DNA of 64,000 nt from an uncultured Phycisphaeraceae bacterium (lineage in GTDB: Bacteria > Planctomycetota > Phycisphaerae > Phycisphaerales > UBA1924). Position 1 is the first letter of the stretch. Every line of letters starts with the position of its first letter. Under the pieces are notes generated by a model. It had not been told where the DNA came from. It saw only the letters and a program-made list of their open reading frames with translations, and did no database searches. The position numbers and the translations under genes are program-made. Shown here in pieces: positions 28,919 to 37,490 of the stretch. The stretch covers positions 1 through 64,000 of the forward strand of contig CALCCF010000032.1 in assembly GCA_937899905.1 (NCBI GenBank), written 5' to 3'.

Positions 28919-29617
28919 ATGAAGGCCAAAGTCATCGCTACAGCCGCCGTGCTCGCAACCGCCGCCGCCGCCACCGCCGACAGCGTGGAGATGCGGTTCA
29001 TCGACTCCGGCCCGAGCCGGGTCCTCACGGTCGAGGTCGACGGCGAGCAGTCCCGCTTGCGTGTCGGCCAGCTGAACCACGAGATCCTGTCGCGCTCCGG
29101 CCCGACCGCCCCGCGCGTTGGCCTGCTCACGACCTACTGCGTCGACGTGACCGAGTGGGTGACCCGCCAGAGCGAGACCTACCACGTCAGCGACCTGACC
29201 GACGCGCCGGTCGTTGCGGGTAGCGATGGCATGAGCCAAGAGGCCGCCGACGCCATCGGACGCCTCTACGCCCACGCCGACGGCCGCCAATTCGAGAGCG
29301 ACCGCAACTTCTCGGCCGCCTTCCAGCTCGCCATCTGGGAAGTCGTTGCCGACTTTGATGGCTCGACCGACGGCCTCGATGTCGACGACGGCGAGTTCCG
29401 CGCGTGGGGCCTGAACAGCGGCACCCGCAACCACCTGGTCTCGCTGCTGGACGTTGCCGGCGACGACTCGCTCCGCGTCAACCGCAGGCTCCGGGCCCTG
29501 ACCAACGACGGCGCCCAAGACCAGATCTTCGAGGTCGTCATCCCGCTGCCCACCACGGGCGCCATGGCCGCCGTCGGCCTCGCGGGCGCAGGCCTTATGG
29601 CCCGCCGGCGTCGATAA
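28919..29617 (+). CDS. Secreted protein, candidate Cys-Gln thioester domain, VPLPA/PEP-CTERM-like anchor (paralog 3)
   Basis: 'TYCVDV' (Cys codon 29138-29140); 'AAFQLAIWEVVADF' (Gln codon 29324-29326); tail 'VVIPLPTTGAMAAVGLAGAGLMARRRR'. Confidence 0.75.
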   Translation: MKAKVIATAAVLATAAAATADSVEMRFIDSGPSRVLTVEVDGEQSRLRVGQLNHEILSRSGPTAPRVGLLTTYCVDVTEWVTRQSETYHVSDLTDAPVVAGSDGMSQEAADAIGRLYAHADGRQFESDRNFSAAFQLAIWEVVADFDGSTDGLDVDDGEFRAWGLNSGTRNHLVSLLDVAGDDSLRVNRRLRALTNDGAQDQIFEVVIPLPTTGAMAAVGLAGAGLMARRRR

Positions 29618-29690
29618 GCACCGACCACCACGCCGACACCGTCGGCTCCATCTCCCGCGGCCAGGACCCCGTTCCACCGCGTTGCACCAC

Positions 29691-29718
29691 CGCCCGCCGA
29701 CCTCGGCGGGCGTGTTTT
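29691..29718 (+). terminator. Rho-independent terminator of paralog 3
   Basis: CGCCCGCCGA-CC-TCGGCGGGCG (10-bp perfect arms) then TGTTTT. Confidence 0.75.
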
Positions 29719-29762
29719 GTCGGTCGGCGACCTACCGTTCGGTGGTGGAAACCTACACGACC

Positions 29763-30056
29763 ATGTACACGCTGGGCGGCGGATCGGCGAAGCCGCCCAG
29801 CCTGATGGATCGGATCCGCGCCGGGCTCATGCTGGCCGTGCTGATCGTCGTTGGGGCGGTCATCCTCGCGGGCATCCTGGCCGTCAGCATCGTGCTCGTG
29901 CCGTTCGTGCTCGTTGGTGCGGCCATCGGCTGGTTCATCATCCGCCGCCGCATTCGCCAGGCCATCCGCGCGATGGAAGATCCGGGCACCGCTACCACAG
30001 GCCGCGAGAACGTCCGAGTGCGCCGAACACCGAACGCCGCTGGCCCCTTCGCCTAA
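29763..30056 (+). CDS. Small membrane protein
   Basis: 'MYTLGGGSAKPPSLMDRIRAGLMLAVLIVVGAVILAGILAVSIVLVPFVLVGAAIGWFIIRRRIRQAI'. Confidence 0.6.
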   Translation: MYTLGGGSAKPPSLMDRIRAGLMLAVLIVVGAVILAGILAVSIVLVPFVLVGAAIGWFIIRRRIRQAIRAMEDPGTATTGRENVRVRRTPNAAGPFA

Positions 30057-30991
30057 TCGCCGTCGATCTCGAGCATCCGGGCGCGCACGCGCAGGGTGAC
30101 CTGGCCCACAAGCCCATCGGCGATCGGCTTGCCCTCCACGCGCGACATCGGCAGCACGCCGAAGCTCGCGTTCGTGCAGAACACCTCGTCGGCGTCGAGC
30201 ACGTCATCGATCGTGAGCCACTGCTTGCGCACCGAAAGGCCCATGCTCGCGGCCTGCTCGAGCACAGCCGCCCGCGTCACGCCCGGCAGCACCGGGCTGG
30301 GCATGACCCCGCCGGATCCCCCGATCGCGCTCTCTTCGCCGCGCGCAATCGGCGTCAGCACGGCGTCATCCTTCACCACGAAGACGTTGCTCACGCTGCC
30401 ACCGCACACGTGGTTGGTCACCGTGAACAGCAGCGCCTCGGTGCCGCCCTTACCGAGCGCATTCTGCAATTCTCGCAATCGCCACCAGTAGTCGAGCGTC
30501 TTGTGGCCCGACGTCGGATCGAACGGGTTGGCCTTCGCGTCGCCGATCACGAGCACCCCGCCCTGCTCATAGAGCGCCTGGGGATATTCGGTCGCCTGCT
30601 GCGCGAGGATCGCCACCGTCGGCGTCTGCGCGCCGGCACCAACACGCTCTGCCTCACGCCGCACGAGGTTCAGGTCGCCACCGGTCACCGTCAGCCGCAC
30701 GCGCGCCGCGTCATAGGGCGCGTCATCGAGGTGGGCCTGCGCCGTGTGCTCCACGGCCTCGGCCAGCGGGCCCGCCTTGAGTGACGACGCGAGCCCGAGC
30801 TCTTTGGCTGAGTGCACCAACCGCCCGACGTGCTCCTCGACGCGCATGACGCGGACGCCGGCCTCCGTGCGCCGCGCGGTCATCGTCTCGAACAAGCCGA
30901 CCCCGTGCATGAAGCCGGCGTCCGAGAGGGACACGCTCGCGCTCGGGTCATCGTCTCGAAGCAGCCTGCCGTTGAGGAACACCGTCGCCAT
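30053..30991 (-). CDS. Aminotransferase class IV (BCAT / aminodeoxychorismate lyase-like)
   Basis: 'VFLNGRLL...VSLSDAGFMHGVGLFETM', 'TDGMT'-type PLP fold IV organisation, 'VKDDAVLTP', 'GVTRAAVLEQA'. Confidence 0.85.
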   Translation of the reverse strand: MATVFLNGRLLRDDDPSASVSLSDAGFMHGVGLFETMTARRTEAGVRVMRVEEHVGRLVHSAKELGLASSLKAGPLAEAVEHTAQAHLDDAPYDAARVRLTVTGGDLNLVRREAERVGAGAQTPTVAILAQQATEYPQALYEQGGVLVIGDAKANPFDPTSGHKTLDYWWRLRELQNALGKGGTEALLFTVTNHVCGGSVSNVFVVKDDAVLTPIARGEESAIGGSGGVMPSPVLPGVTRAAVLEQAASMGLSVRKQWLTIDDVLDADEVFCTNASFGVLPMSRVEGKPIADGLVGQVTLRVRARMLEIDGD

Positions 30992-31853
30992 CGCCGGTCA
31001 GCGTAGGTTGGCTAGCCGCAGGACTCGGGCCCCACACCAGCATCCGGCCTTCACCGCCTGTGGGCGTCCACCGGTCGAGCGCCCCCTCGGCCGCCAGGAA
31101 CGCCTGGGGCGGGATCGCATGCGTCACGATCGCGCGCCCTCGACGCCAGAGCCCGCGATACTCCACGCGACCGAGCACGATGGCGGCCACACCCGGCCGG
31201 CCGGCCTCGTTGTACGCGACCACCGGGCCGCCAGACGCACCGGCCAACGCCGACCAGCCGCGCACCATGCGGAAGTAGCGGATCGGATTCTCTGGACTCT
31301 CGCTGACGAACCAGCCGCTGCTCGGCCGCTCGCTGCGCACCACCACCAGGCTGCGCTTTGAGAGGGCCCCACGCACCTCGGAGGGCCGATCACCATCTAC
31401 GGTCGGAAAGCCAACGAGCATCGCGTGATGCAAGTCATCGGCCGATACCAGCGGCGCCGGCTTTGCACCCAGCCCCCGCGCCATCGCCGGCAAGCGGATG
31501 AGCGCCCAATCGCCCGGTTCGACGGGAGCACCGCCGCCCACGATCACCAGCTCGATCGGCAGCACCATCGCAACGGGTTCGTCCTTGTGATTGGCCCACA
31601 CCCAGGCGTGCGTCGCGTCCTCGGGCACAACATGGGCCGCCGTCAGGATCCATCGATCGGACACGAACACGCCCGATCCACTCCCTCGGATGTCGCCCCC
31701 GAAGAGGTCGATACTCACCGGCGTGCAGCCGAATGCGGCTTCCGCGTTTGCTGGCCACGCCTCGCGGCTGGCGGTCTCCTCGAGCCCGGTGATCGTGCAG
31801 CCGCTCACGAGCAGCAGCGCGCACACCAACCATAACGAGGTAACGCGTCTCAC
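30948..31853 (-). CDS. Trypsin-like serine protease, predicted lipoprotein
   Basis: Lipobox 'LLLVSGC'; catalytic 'TAAHV', 'GDWALIRLP', 'GASGGPVV'; GTG start overlaps the upstream stop (GTGA). Confidence 0.75.
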   Translation of the reverse strand: MRRVTSLWLVCALLLVSGCTITGLEETASREAWPANAEAAFGCTPVSIDLFGGDIRGSGSGVFVSDRWILTAAHVVPEDATHAWVWANHKDEPVAMVLPIELVIVGGGAPVEPGDWALIRLPAMARGLGAKPAPLVSADDLHHAMLVGFPTVDGDRPSEVRGALSKRSLVVVRSERPSSGWFVSESPENPIRYFRMVRGWSALAGASGGPVVAYNEAGRPGVAAIVLGRVEYRGLWRRGRAIVTHAIPPQAFLAAEGALDRWTPTGGEGRMLVWGPSPAASQPTLTGDGDGVPQRQAASRR

Positions 31854-33595
31854 GGCCGCACCCTCAGCACCACGATCGTCTGGTCGTCCGGCAGCTTCGC
31901 TAGCCCCGCAAACCGTCGCACGCCCCACACCACTTCCTTGACCAATTGCGGCGCCGAGATGCCAGCGTTCGCACGCACCGAGTCGTACACGCTCCGCACG
32001 AGCCGCGCACGCCCGTACCGCTGATCGCCGAAGTCACGGGCGTCGGTCATGCCGTCGGTGAACATCGCGAGCGTATCACCCACGTTCAGCGTGAGCTTCT
32101 GCTCGCCAAACGACTGACCAGGGAGCACACCGGCGAGCATGCCGTCGCTGCGCAGCGCTCTGGCGTCGGCACCCTCGATCTCGCTGCCCTCTGGCACGGG
32201 CTCGCTCCCTTCAATCTGCCGTAGCAGCAGCGGGGGGTCGTGGCCGGCGCTCGCGTAGACAAGCTCGAGGTTCTGCGGATCGACCACGCCGTACCACAGC
32301 GTGACGAACTCGTTGGGCATGGAGTCTCGGCACAGGTCGTCGTTGACCGCCGAAAGCACGTCTGAAGGCGACACACCGCGCGACACGTGTGCGAGCAGGC
32401 TCGCGCGCACGTGGCTCATGAGCAACGCCGCCGCAACGCCCTTGCCGACGACGTCACCGATCACGATGCCCACACGCCGCTGGCCCTCGGGTCGGCTCGT
32501 CTGGTCGAGCTCGATGAAGTCGAAGAAGTCACCGGCGAGCTCCAGGCTCGGCTCCCAGCTCGCCGAAAGGTCCAGCCGCTCGCTCTTGGGCGCGCTCTTG
32601 GGCAGCATGCGTCGTTGCACGTCACCCGCGAGCGCGAGCTGCCGTTGCAGCAAGCGTTCCCGGCGCTGCATCCGCAGCAAACGGGCCTGGCCGATCGCGA
32701 CCGAGGCATGTTGCGCGATCGTGCGCAGCACGCGCCGCTCGGCAGACGTGAATTCGCGCACCTGTCGGCCGTACAGACGGATGACGCCCAGCGGCTTGCC
32801 GTTGAAGACCATGCCCGCGTTAAGCGCACTCGCCAGCCCCTCGGCCTTGGCCCGGTCCTTGAGCTGCACGCGTGGGTCGCGCTGCAGGTCGGCGATTGCC
32901 ACGATGTCGCCAGCGAGCGCGAGCTTGTCAAACTCTCGACCAGAGGACAACGGCAGCGGGTTGGCGAGCCACTCATCGCTGAGATTCCGGCTCACGCGGT
33001 GCTCCACGTCTCGCTCCTGCGCCGCGAGCCCAGAACCCGCGTCACCGTCGCCGAAGAGCACGAGCGATCCCGCCCGCAAACCGAGCAACTCGATTGCGCT
33101 GTCCAGCGCGATGCCGAGCACCTCGTCCTCGCTCTGCGCCGCCGCAAGCAGGGCGCTCAATCGCTGCGTCGCGCTCAGCTCGCGCAAGCGGGCCCTCAAC
33201 TCCAGCTCGCGCTCGCACACTTGGTCGGCCACATCGACGATCAGCGCGATGGCTTGCTCGATCTCGCCGGCGAGTGGGCCCTCGGTCGCCGGGCTCTTGC
33301 CCACGTGCACCCAGCCGATGACGCGATCGGCCGCGCGCATCGGCACGGTGAAGGCGCGCTCTGCCGCCAGCTCCGCCGCGTTCGGCCCTGGGTCGGCAAG
33401 CCGCCAGGTCACAGTGGGATCGTCGGTCGCCAGGATCTCGCGTCCCTGCGCGTCGAGCAGGCGGACGGGCGCATCGAGCAGGTCGGCAAGGGTCGCGCAC
33501 AGGTGCACGAACCCGCCATCGCTCAGGAAATCGGTGATCGACTGCCCAGGTTCGTCCTTGGCGCGTGCCGGTCGTGTCGTCATGCCGTCCGCCAT
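31850..33595 (-). CDS. GAF-domain PP2C/SpoIIE-type serine phosphatase (RsbU-like)
   Basis: 'LAGDVQRRMLPKSAPKSERLDLSASWEPSLELAGDFFDFIEL...VGIVIGDVVGKGVAAALLMSHVRA' is the SpoIIE core. Confidence 0.88.
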   Translation of the reverse strand: MADGMTTRPARAKDEPGQSITDFLSDGGFVHLCATLADLLDAPVRLLDAQGREILATDDPTVTWRLADPGPNAAELAAERAFTVPMRAADRVIGWVHVGKSPATEGPLAGEIEQAIALIVDVADQVCERELELRARLRELSATQRLSALLAAAQSEDEVLGIALDSAIELLGLRAGSLVLFGDGDAGSGLAAQERDVEHRVSRNLSDEWLANPLPLSSGREFDKLALAGDIVAIADLQRDPRVQLKDRAKAEGLASALNAGMVFNGKPLGVIRLYGRQVREFTSAERRVLRTIAQHASVAIGQARLLRMQRRERLLQRQLALAGDVQRRMLPKSAPKSERLDLSASWEPSLELAGDFFDFIELDQTSRPEGQRRVGIVIGDVVGKGVAAALLMSHVRASLLAHVSRGVSPSDVLSAVNDDLCRDSMPNEFVTLWYGVVDPQNLELVYASAGHDPPLLLRQIEGSEPVPEGSEIEGADARALRSDGMLAGVLPGQSFGEQKLTLNVGDTLAMFTDGMTDARDFGDQRYGRARLVRSVYDSVRANAGISAPQLVKEVVWGVRRFAGLAKLPDDQTIVVLRVRP

Positions 33596-33614
33596 CGCAC
33601 CCCGTCCGGGCTCC

Positions 33615-35309
33615 TTAACGCTCGTCTTCGCCCTCGCCCGCTCCGGGCTCGTCGGCTTCCGGTTGTTCGAGCCACACGGCCCGTAGCAACGGCACGAGCG
33701 CGTCGCGCTGTCCCGAGCGACCCTCACCGAGGCGGTCCAACGCCAACGCGGTCGTCGCCGCATCACCGCGGTGGAACGAAACATACGCCAGCAGCAGCGC
33801 ACTCTCACGCATGCGCGACCGTGCGTTCTCGTCGGCCAGCAGCGACTTCAGGCGATCGCTCGACGCGGCCAACCGGTCGGCCCTCGGCAGCATCTCCGCC
33901 TCGTACCGCGCCGCCACGAACTCGGGGTTGTCGACGAGGAAGGCCCGCAGATTCACCGCCGCCGAGAGGTCGAGCCCCGCGCCGATCTGCGCATGCACGC
34001 GTCCGACTGCCGCGATCGTGTCGCCGGGCCGCGCCGCGAGCGCCATCGTGAACCGCTGCTCGGCCTCGAAGTAGCGGCCCTGCTCCATCATCGACTGGGC
34101 GCGATCGACATGAAGGTCGTATGCCGAGGCGCGCTCGGCCGGCGCCTCGGGCACCGCGACGGTTCCAACGCCGGTCTTCAACGTATCGACGAGGTCGTTC
34201 CAGCCATCGATGCGCTGTTCCATCACCTGCTGGCTCGGGGTGACCGCCTCACCCGTGCCCGCCGCACCGCTGCCCGCCTCGAAGAGCAGGCCGTCGCGCA
34301 GCAAGCGCTGCAACTCGGTGATCCGCGTCGAGAACGGATCACCGGAGTCCATCGCGCCCAGCCCGGGAGCCGCGCTGGGGTCGGTTGCCGTCGGATCGCC
34401 ACCAAGCGGCTCGGCCAGGCCAGTTGGAACGTCACCGGTCGCCTCTTCCGGCGGCGTGAGGTCGATCGGGCGAGAACCAAACTCGTTGGACAGCCGCTCG
34501 TGTACCTCTCGCTCGACGCCGATGCGCGAGTCCGGGAATCGCCGGAAGCGTGAGTCCTCCCCCTGGCGCGGCTCGTCGGTTTCCCCGCCGGTCGCATCCT
34601 CGGTATCTCGAGCAAGTCCTGGCAGCTCGCTATCGCCGAGCAGCGCCTCGCGCGTCAGCCCGCGCAATGGCGAAGCGACCATGCCCTGCGTCGACCCGGC
34701 TTCGTCCCAGGCCATCTGCAGCATCGTCGGGCCAAGGCTGCGGTCGGCCGTAAACGCCGAGATGGAACGGAGCGAGAGCAGCGTGCCCGGCTCGTAGCGG
34801 CCTGCTTCCTCGGCCGTCGCCGGGCGGATGTCGGTCGTGCCACCGGTGGGCGTAACCGGTACCTGGGCCGGCAGCGCCGCCGTGAGCCGTTCGCCCGTGC
34901 GGCTCGTCAGCAAGCTGCCGCGCAGGTTTCGCGGGGGCTCGTTGCCCACGGTCAGCGCGAACTGATATTGCAGCGCCTCGGTGCCGCGGATGCCCGTGCC
35001 GGCCAGGCCGCTGGTGAAGGAGTCCCGCCTGAAGCTGAAGAGGTCGTCCGACCCCACGCGTTGGCGGAAGTCGTACTCGAGGCCATAACCGGTGATGCCC
35101 CGGAAGCCGGCGCCGCCCGGCACGTTGCCGGTGACGATGGCGTTGCGAAAGCGGAACTCGGCGCGGTAGTCGCGCGTCCGCTCGTTGATGCCCTGTCCGC
35201 CAATCTGGGTGTTGCGATCGAGCGCCCGCCCGTCGCCCAGGGCGTTCTGCCCCATCGCCAGGCCCGCCGCCAGAAGCACCGCCGCCACGCTCGCCGTCGC
35301 CCGAATCAT
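33615..35309 (-). CDS. Secreted hypothetical protein with TPR-like C-terminal region
   Basis: Signal peptide 'MIRATASVAAVLLAAGLAMGQ'; 'HVDRAQSMMEQGRYFEAEQRFTMALAARPGDTIAAVGRVHAQIGAG' resembles a TPR. Confidence 0.65.
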   Translation of the reverse strand: MIRATASVAAVLLAAGLAMGQNALGDGRALDRNTQIGGQGINERTRDYRAEFRFRNAIVTGNVPGGAGFRGITGYGLEYDFRQRVGSDDLFSFRRDSFTSGLAGTGIRGTEALQYQFALTVGNEPPRNLRGSLLTSRTGERLTAALPAQVPVTPTGGTTDIRPATAEEAGRYEPGTLLSLRSISAFTADRSLGPTMLQMAWDEAGSTQGMVASPLRGLTREALLGDSELPGLARDTEDATGGETDEPRQGEDSRFRRFPDSRIGVEREVHERLSNEFGSRPIDLTPPEEATGDVPTGLAEPLGGDPTATDPSAAPGLGAMDSGDPFSTRITELQRLLRDGLLFEAGSGAAGTGEAVTPSQQVMEQRIDGWNDLVDTLKTGVGTVAVPEAPAERASAYDLHVDRAQSMMEQGRYFEAEQRFTMALAARPGDTIAAVGRVHAQIGAGLDLSAAVNLRAFLVDNPEFVAARYEAEMLPRADRLAASSDRLKSLLADENARSRMRESALLLAYVSFHRGDAATTALALDRLGEGRSGQRDALVPLLRAVWLEQPEADEPGAGEGEDER

Positions 35310-35640
35310 CTCCGCCTCCCATCTTGCGGCCTTGCTGCGAGGCACGCGAATGGACGAATTTTGTAAGGATAGTCTCTGCGGCCACCCAACCCTTGTACGA
35401 CATCGGCCCCGGCGAGGGTTCTGATCGAGTCGGGCTGGCTTCGCCAAAGACCGATAAATGTAGTTTGTTTGCACCAACTTATTTATAGGGTGTGCCAGTC
35501 GCCACCGATAGCCGCATCTCCTCGGGGCGTACAATGACCCGGGCGTTGTACGGGCCGATTCCGGCCGGGCGTCCGGGTCGGGTGATTCCGCACCGATCAC
35601 GGAACGATCGCGCTGCCCACAGTGCCGCAGGAGGCCCCCG

Positions 35641-36318
35641 ATGGCAACATCAGACTCGCAGAACTACCCAAGCCCCGTCCGAAACGCGTCCCGGCATGGC
35701 GTCAGCGTCCTCGCGGCCGTCGCCATCGCGGTATCCGCGATCGCGCTGTTCAAGCCAGCCGCCGACGCGTCGTCGGTGGCCCAGGCCACACCCACGCCGA
35801 CCGCGGTCGTTGATCTCGTTTCGGTGATCACGAGCCTCGACGAGTTCAAGGCCATTGACCAACAAATCCGAGCTGACGGGCAACGCAAGTCCGAAGAGAT
35901 CGAGCGGCTCGACGAGGAGATCCAGGGCCTGGGCGAAGACATCCAGGGCCTCGATCCCAACTCTGACGCCTTCGATGAGCTCTTCCGCGAGTTGAACATG
36001 AAACGCGGCTTCCGCGAGCTGCGTGCCTCGATGCTCATCCGCTGGCAGTCCGAGGACAACGCCCGCGTGCTCACCGAGCTTTACGAGAAGGCGCTGGGCG
36101 CGGTCGAGGTCGTCGCCGAGCGTGACGGCTGGCAGCTGGTCATCCACACCGGGCAGCGGGCCGCCGTCCCCAGGAATCCCAACGTGCGGGCCGAGCAGGC
36201 CATGGACTTTGTGGAGGATTGGATCCAATCCCGCCGAGTCATCTACTCGAGCGACGCCATCGACATCACCGAGAGCGTGATCCAGCACATGAACAACAGG
36301 TACGCCACCGGCGGCTAA
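35641..36318 (+). CDS. OmpH/Skp-family periplasmic chaperone-like protein
   Basis: N-terminal TM/signal; 'AVVDLVSVITSLDEFKAIDQQIRADGQRKSEEIERLDEEIQ' coiled coil; located directly before lpxD. Confidence 0.7.
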   Translation: MATSDSQNYPSPVRNASRHGVSVLAAVAIAVSAIALFKPAADASSVAQATPTPTAVVDLVSVITSLDEFKAIDQQIRADGQRKSEEIERLDEEIQGLGEDIQGLDPNSDAFDELFRELNMKRGFRELRASMLIRWQSEDNARVLTELYEKALGAVEVVAERDGWQLVIHTGQRAAVPRNPNVRAEQAMDFVEDWIQSRRVIYSSDAIDITESVIQHMNNRYATGG

Positions 36319-36410
36319 GAACCCCCGCCCGACCCACCGCGAATCGGCTGGAACACAGCTCCACGCTCAATCGAGGGCCGCCCGTGCATCCGTCCGCCCA
36401 CGCCAACGCC

Positions 36411-37490
36411 ATGACCGAGACCAGGCCCGAGACCAGGCCCGAAACTGGAACGCAAGCCCGGCCCAGGGCCACGACCACCGGCACGCTGGCCGAGTTGCTG
36501 CAGGCACGACTCGTCGGCCCGGCGGACATCCCGTTGGCGGACATCGCACCGCTCGACAAGGCCACGCCCGGCGCCCTCACCTTCATTCGAGATCAGCGCC
36601 ATGCGGGCGCTTGGGCCACGTCCAACGCCTCGGCCGCCCTGGTTACCGAGGGCGTGCGCCTCGACGATCCCGACACCTCCGATCGCGCAATCCTGTTCGT
36701 CCCGGACGCGGACCGCGCGTTGCTCACGCTGCTCGAGGCCTTCGCCGAGCAGGCCGCCCCGCCGGTCCCAGAGCCAGGGATCGATCCGTCCGCACACGTC
36801 GACCCGTCGGCGCACGTCGATGGCGCCGCCATCGGCCCCATGTGCGTCGTCGGCCCAAACGCGCGCGTCGAGGCCGGTGCGGTTCTGGTGTCCAACGTCG
36901 CGATCGGGCCTGGTGTCACCGTCGGGGCCGACTCCGTGCTGCACGCGGGCGTGGTCGTCCAGCATGGCTGCACCATCGGCCGCCGATGCACTCTGCATCC
37001 CGGCGTCGTTGTCGGCGCCGACGGCTTCGGGTACCTGCCCGGCCCGCAAGGACCGATCAAGATCCCCCACCTCGGCGCGGTCGCCATCGAGGACGATGCG
37101 GAGATCGGCGCCAACACGTGCATCGACCGCGGCAAGCTCGCCGACACGCGCATCGGCCGCGGCACGAAGATCGATAACCTCTGCCAGATCGGCCACAACG
37201 GCGACATCGGCAACAACGTCATCATCTGCGGTTGCTGCGCCATCGCCGGCAGCGTGACCATCCACGACGGCGTGACCATCGCCGGCAACGTGCGCTTGAG
37301 CGACGGGGTCACCGTTGGAGCCGGCGCCACCATCGGGGCGGGCAGCGGAGTCATAAATGACGTGCCCGCGGGCGAGACTTGGCTCGGCGGACCGGCCCAG
37401 CCCGCTCGCGAGGCCGCAGCGAACTACGCCCAGCTGCGCACGCTCGCCAAGGACATGCGGCAGATCCGCAAGCGCCTGCGCGACGCATGA
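36411..37490 (+). CDS. lpxD: UDP-3-O-acylglucosamine N-acyltransferase
   Basis: Left-handed beta-helix hexapeptides; 'VVGADGFGYLPGPQGPIKIPHLGAVAIEDDAEIGANTCIDRGKLADTRIGRGTKIDNLCQIGHN'. Confidence 0.92.
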   Translation: MTETRPETRPETGTQARPRATTTGTLAELLQARLVGPADIPLADIAPLDKATPGALTFIRDQRHAGAWATSNASAALVTEGVRLDDPDTSDRAILFVPDADRALLTLLEAFAEQAAPPVPEPGIDPSAHVDPSAHVDGAAIGPMCVVGPNARVEAGAVLVSNVAIGPGVTVGADSVLHAGVVVQHGCTIGRRCTLHPGVVVGADGFGYLPGPQGPIKIPHLGAVAIEDDAEIGANTCIDRGKLADTRIGRGTKIDNLCQIGHNGDIGNNVIICGCCAIAGSVTIHDGVTIAGNVRLSDGVTVGAGATIGAGSGVINDVPAGETWLGGPAQPAREAAANYAQLRTLAKDMRQIRKRLRDA

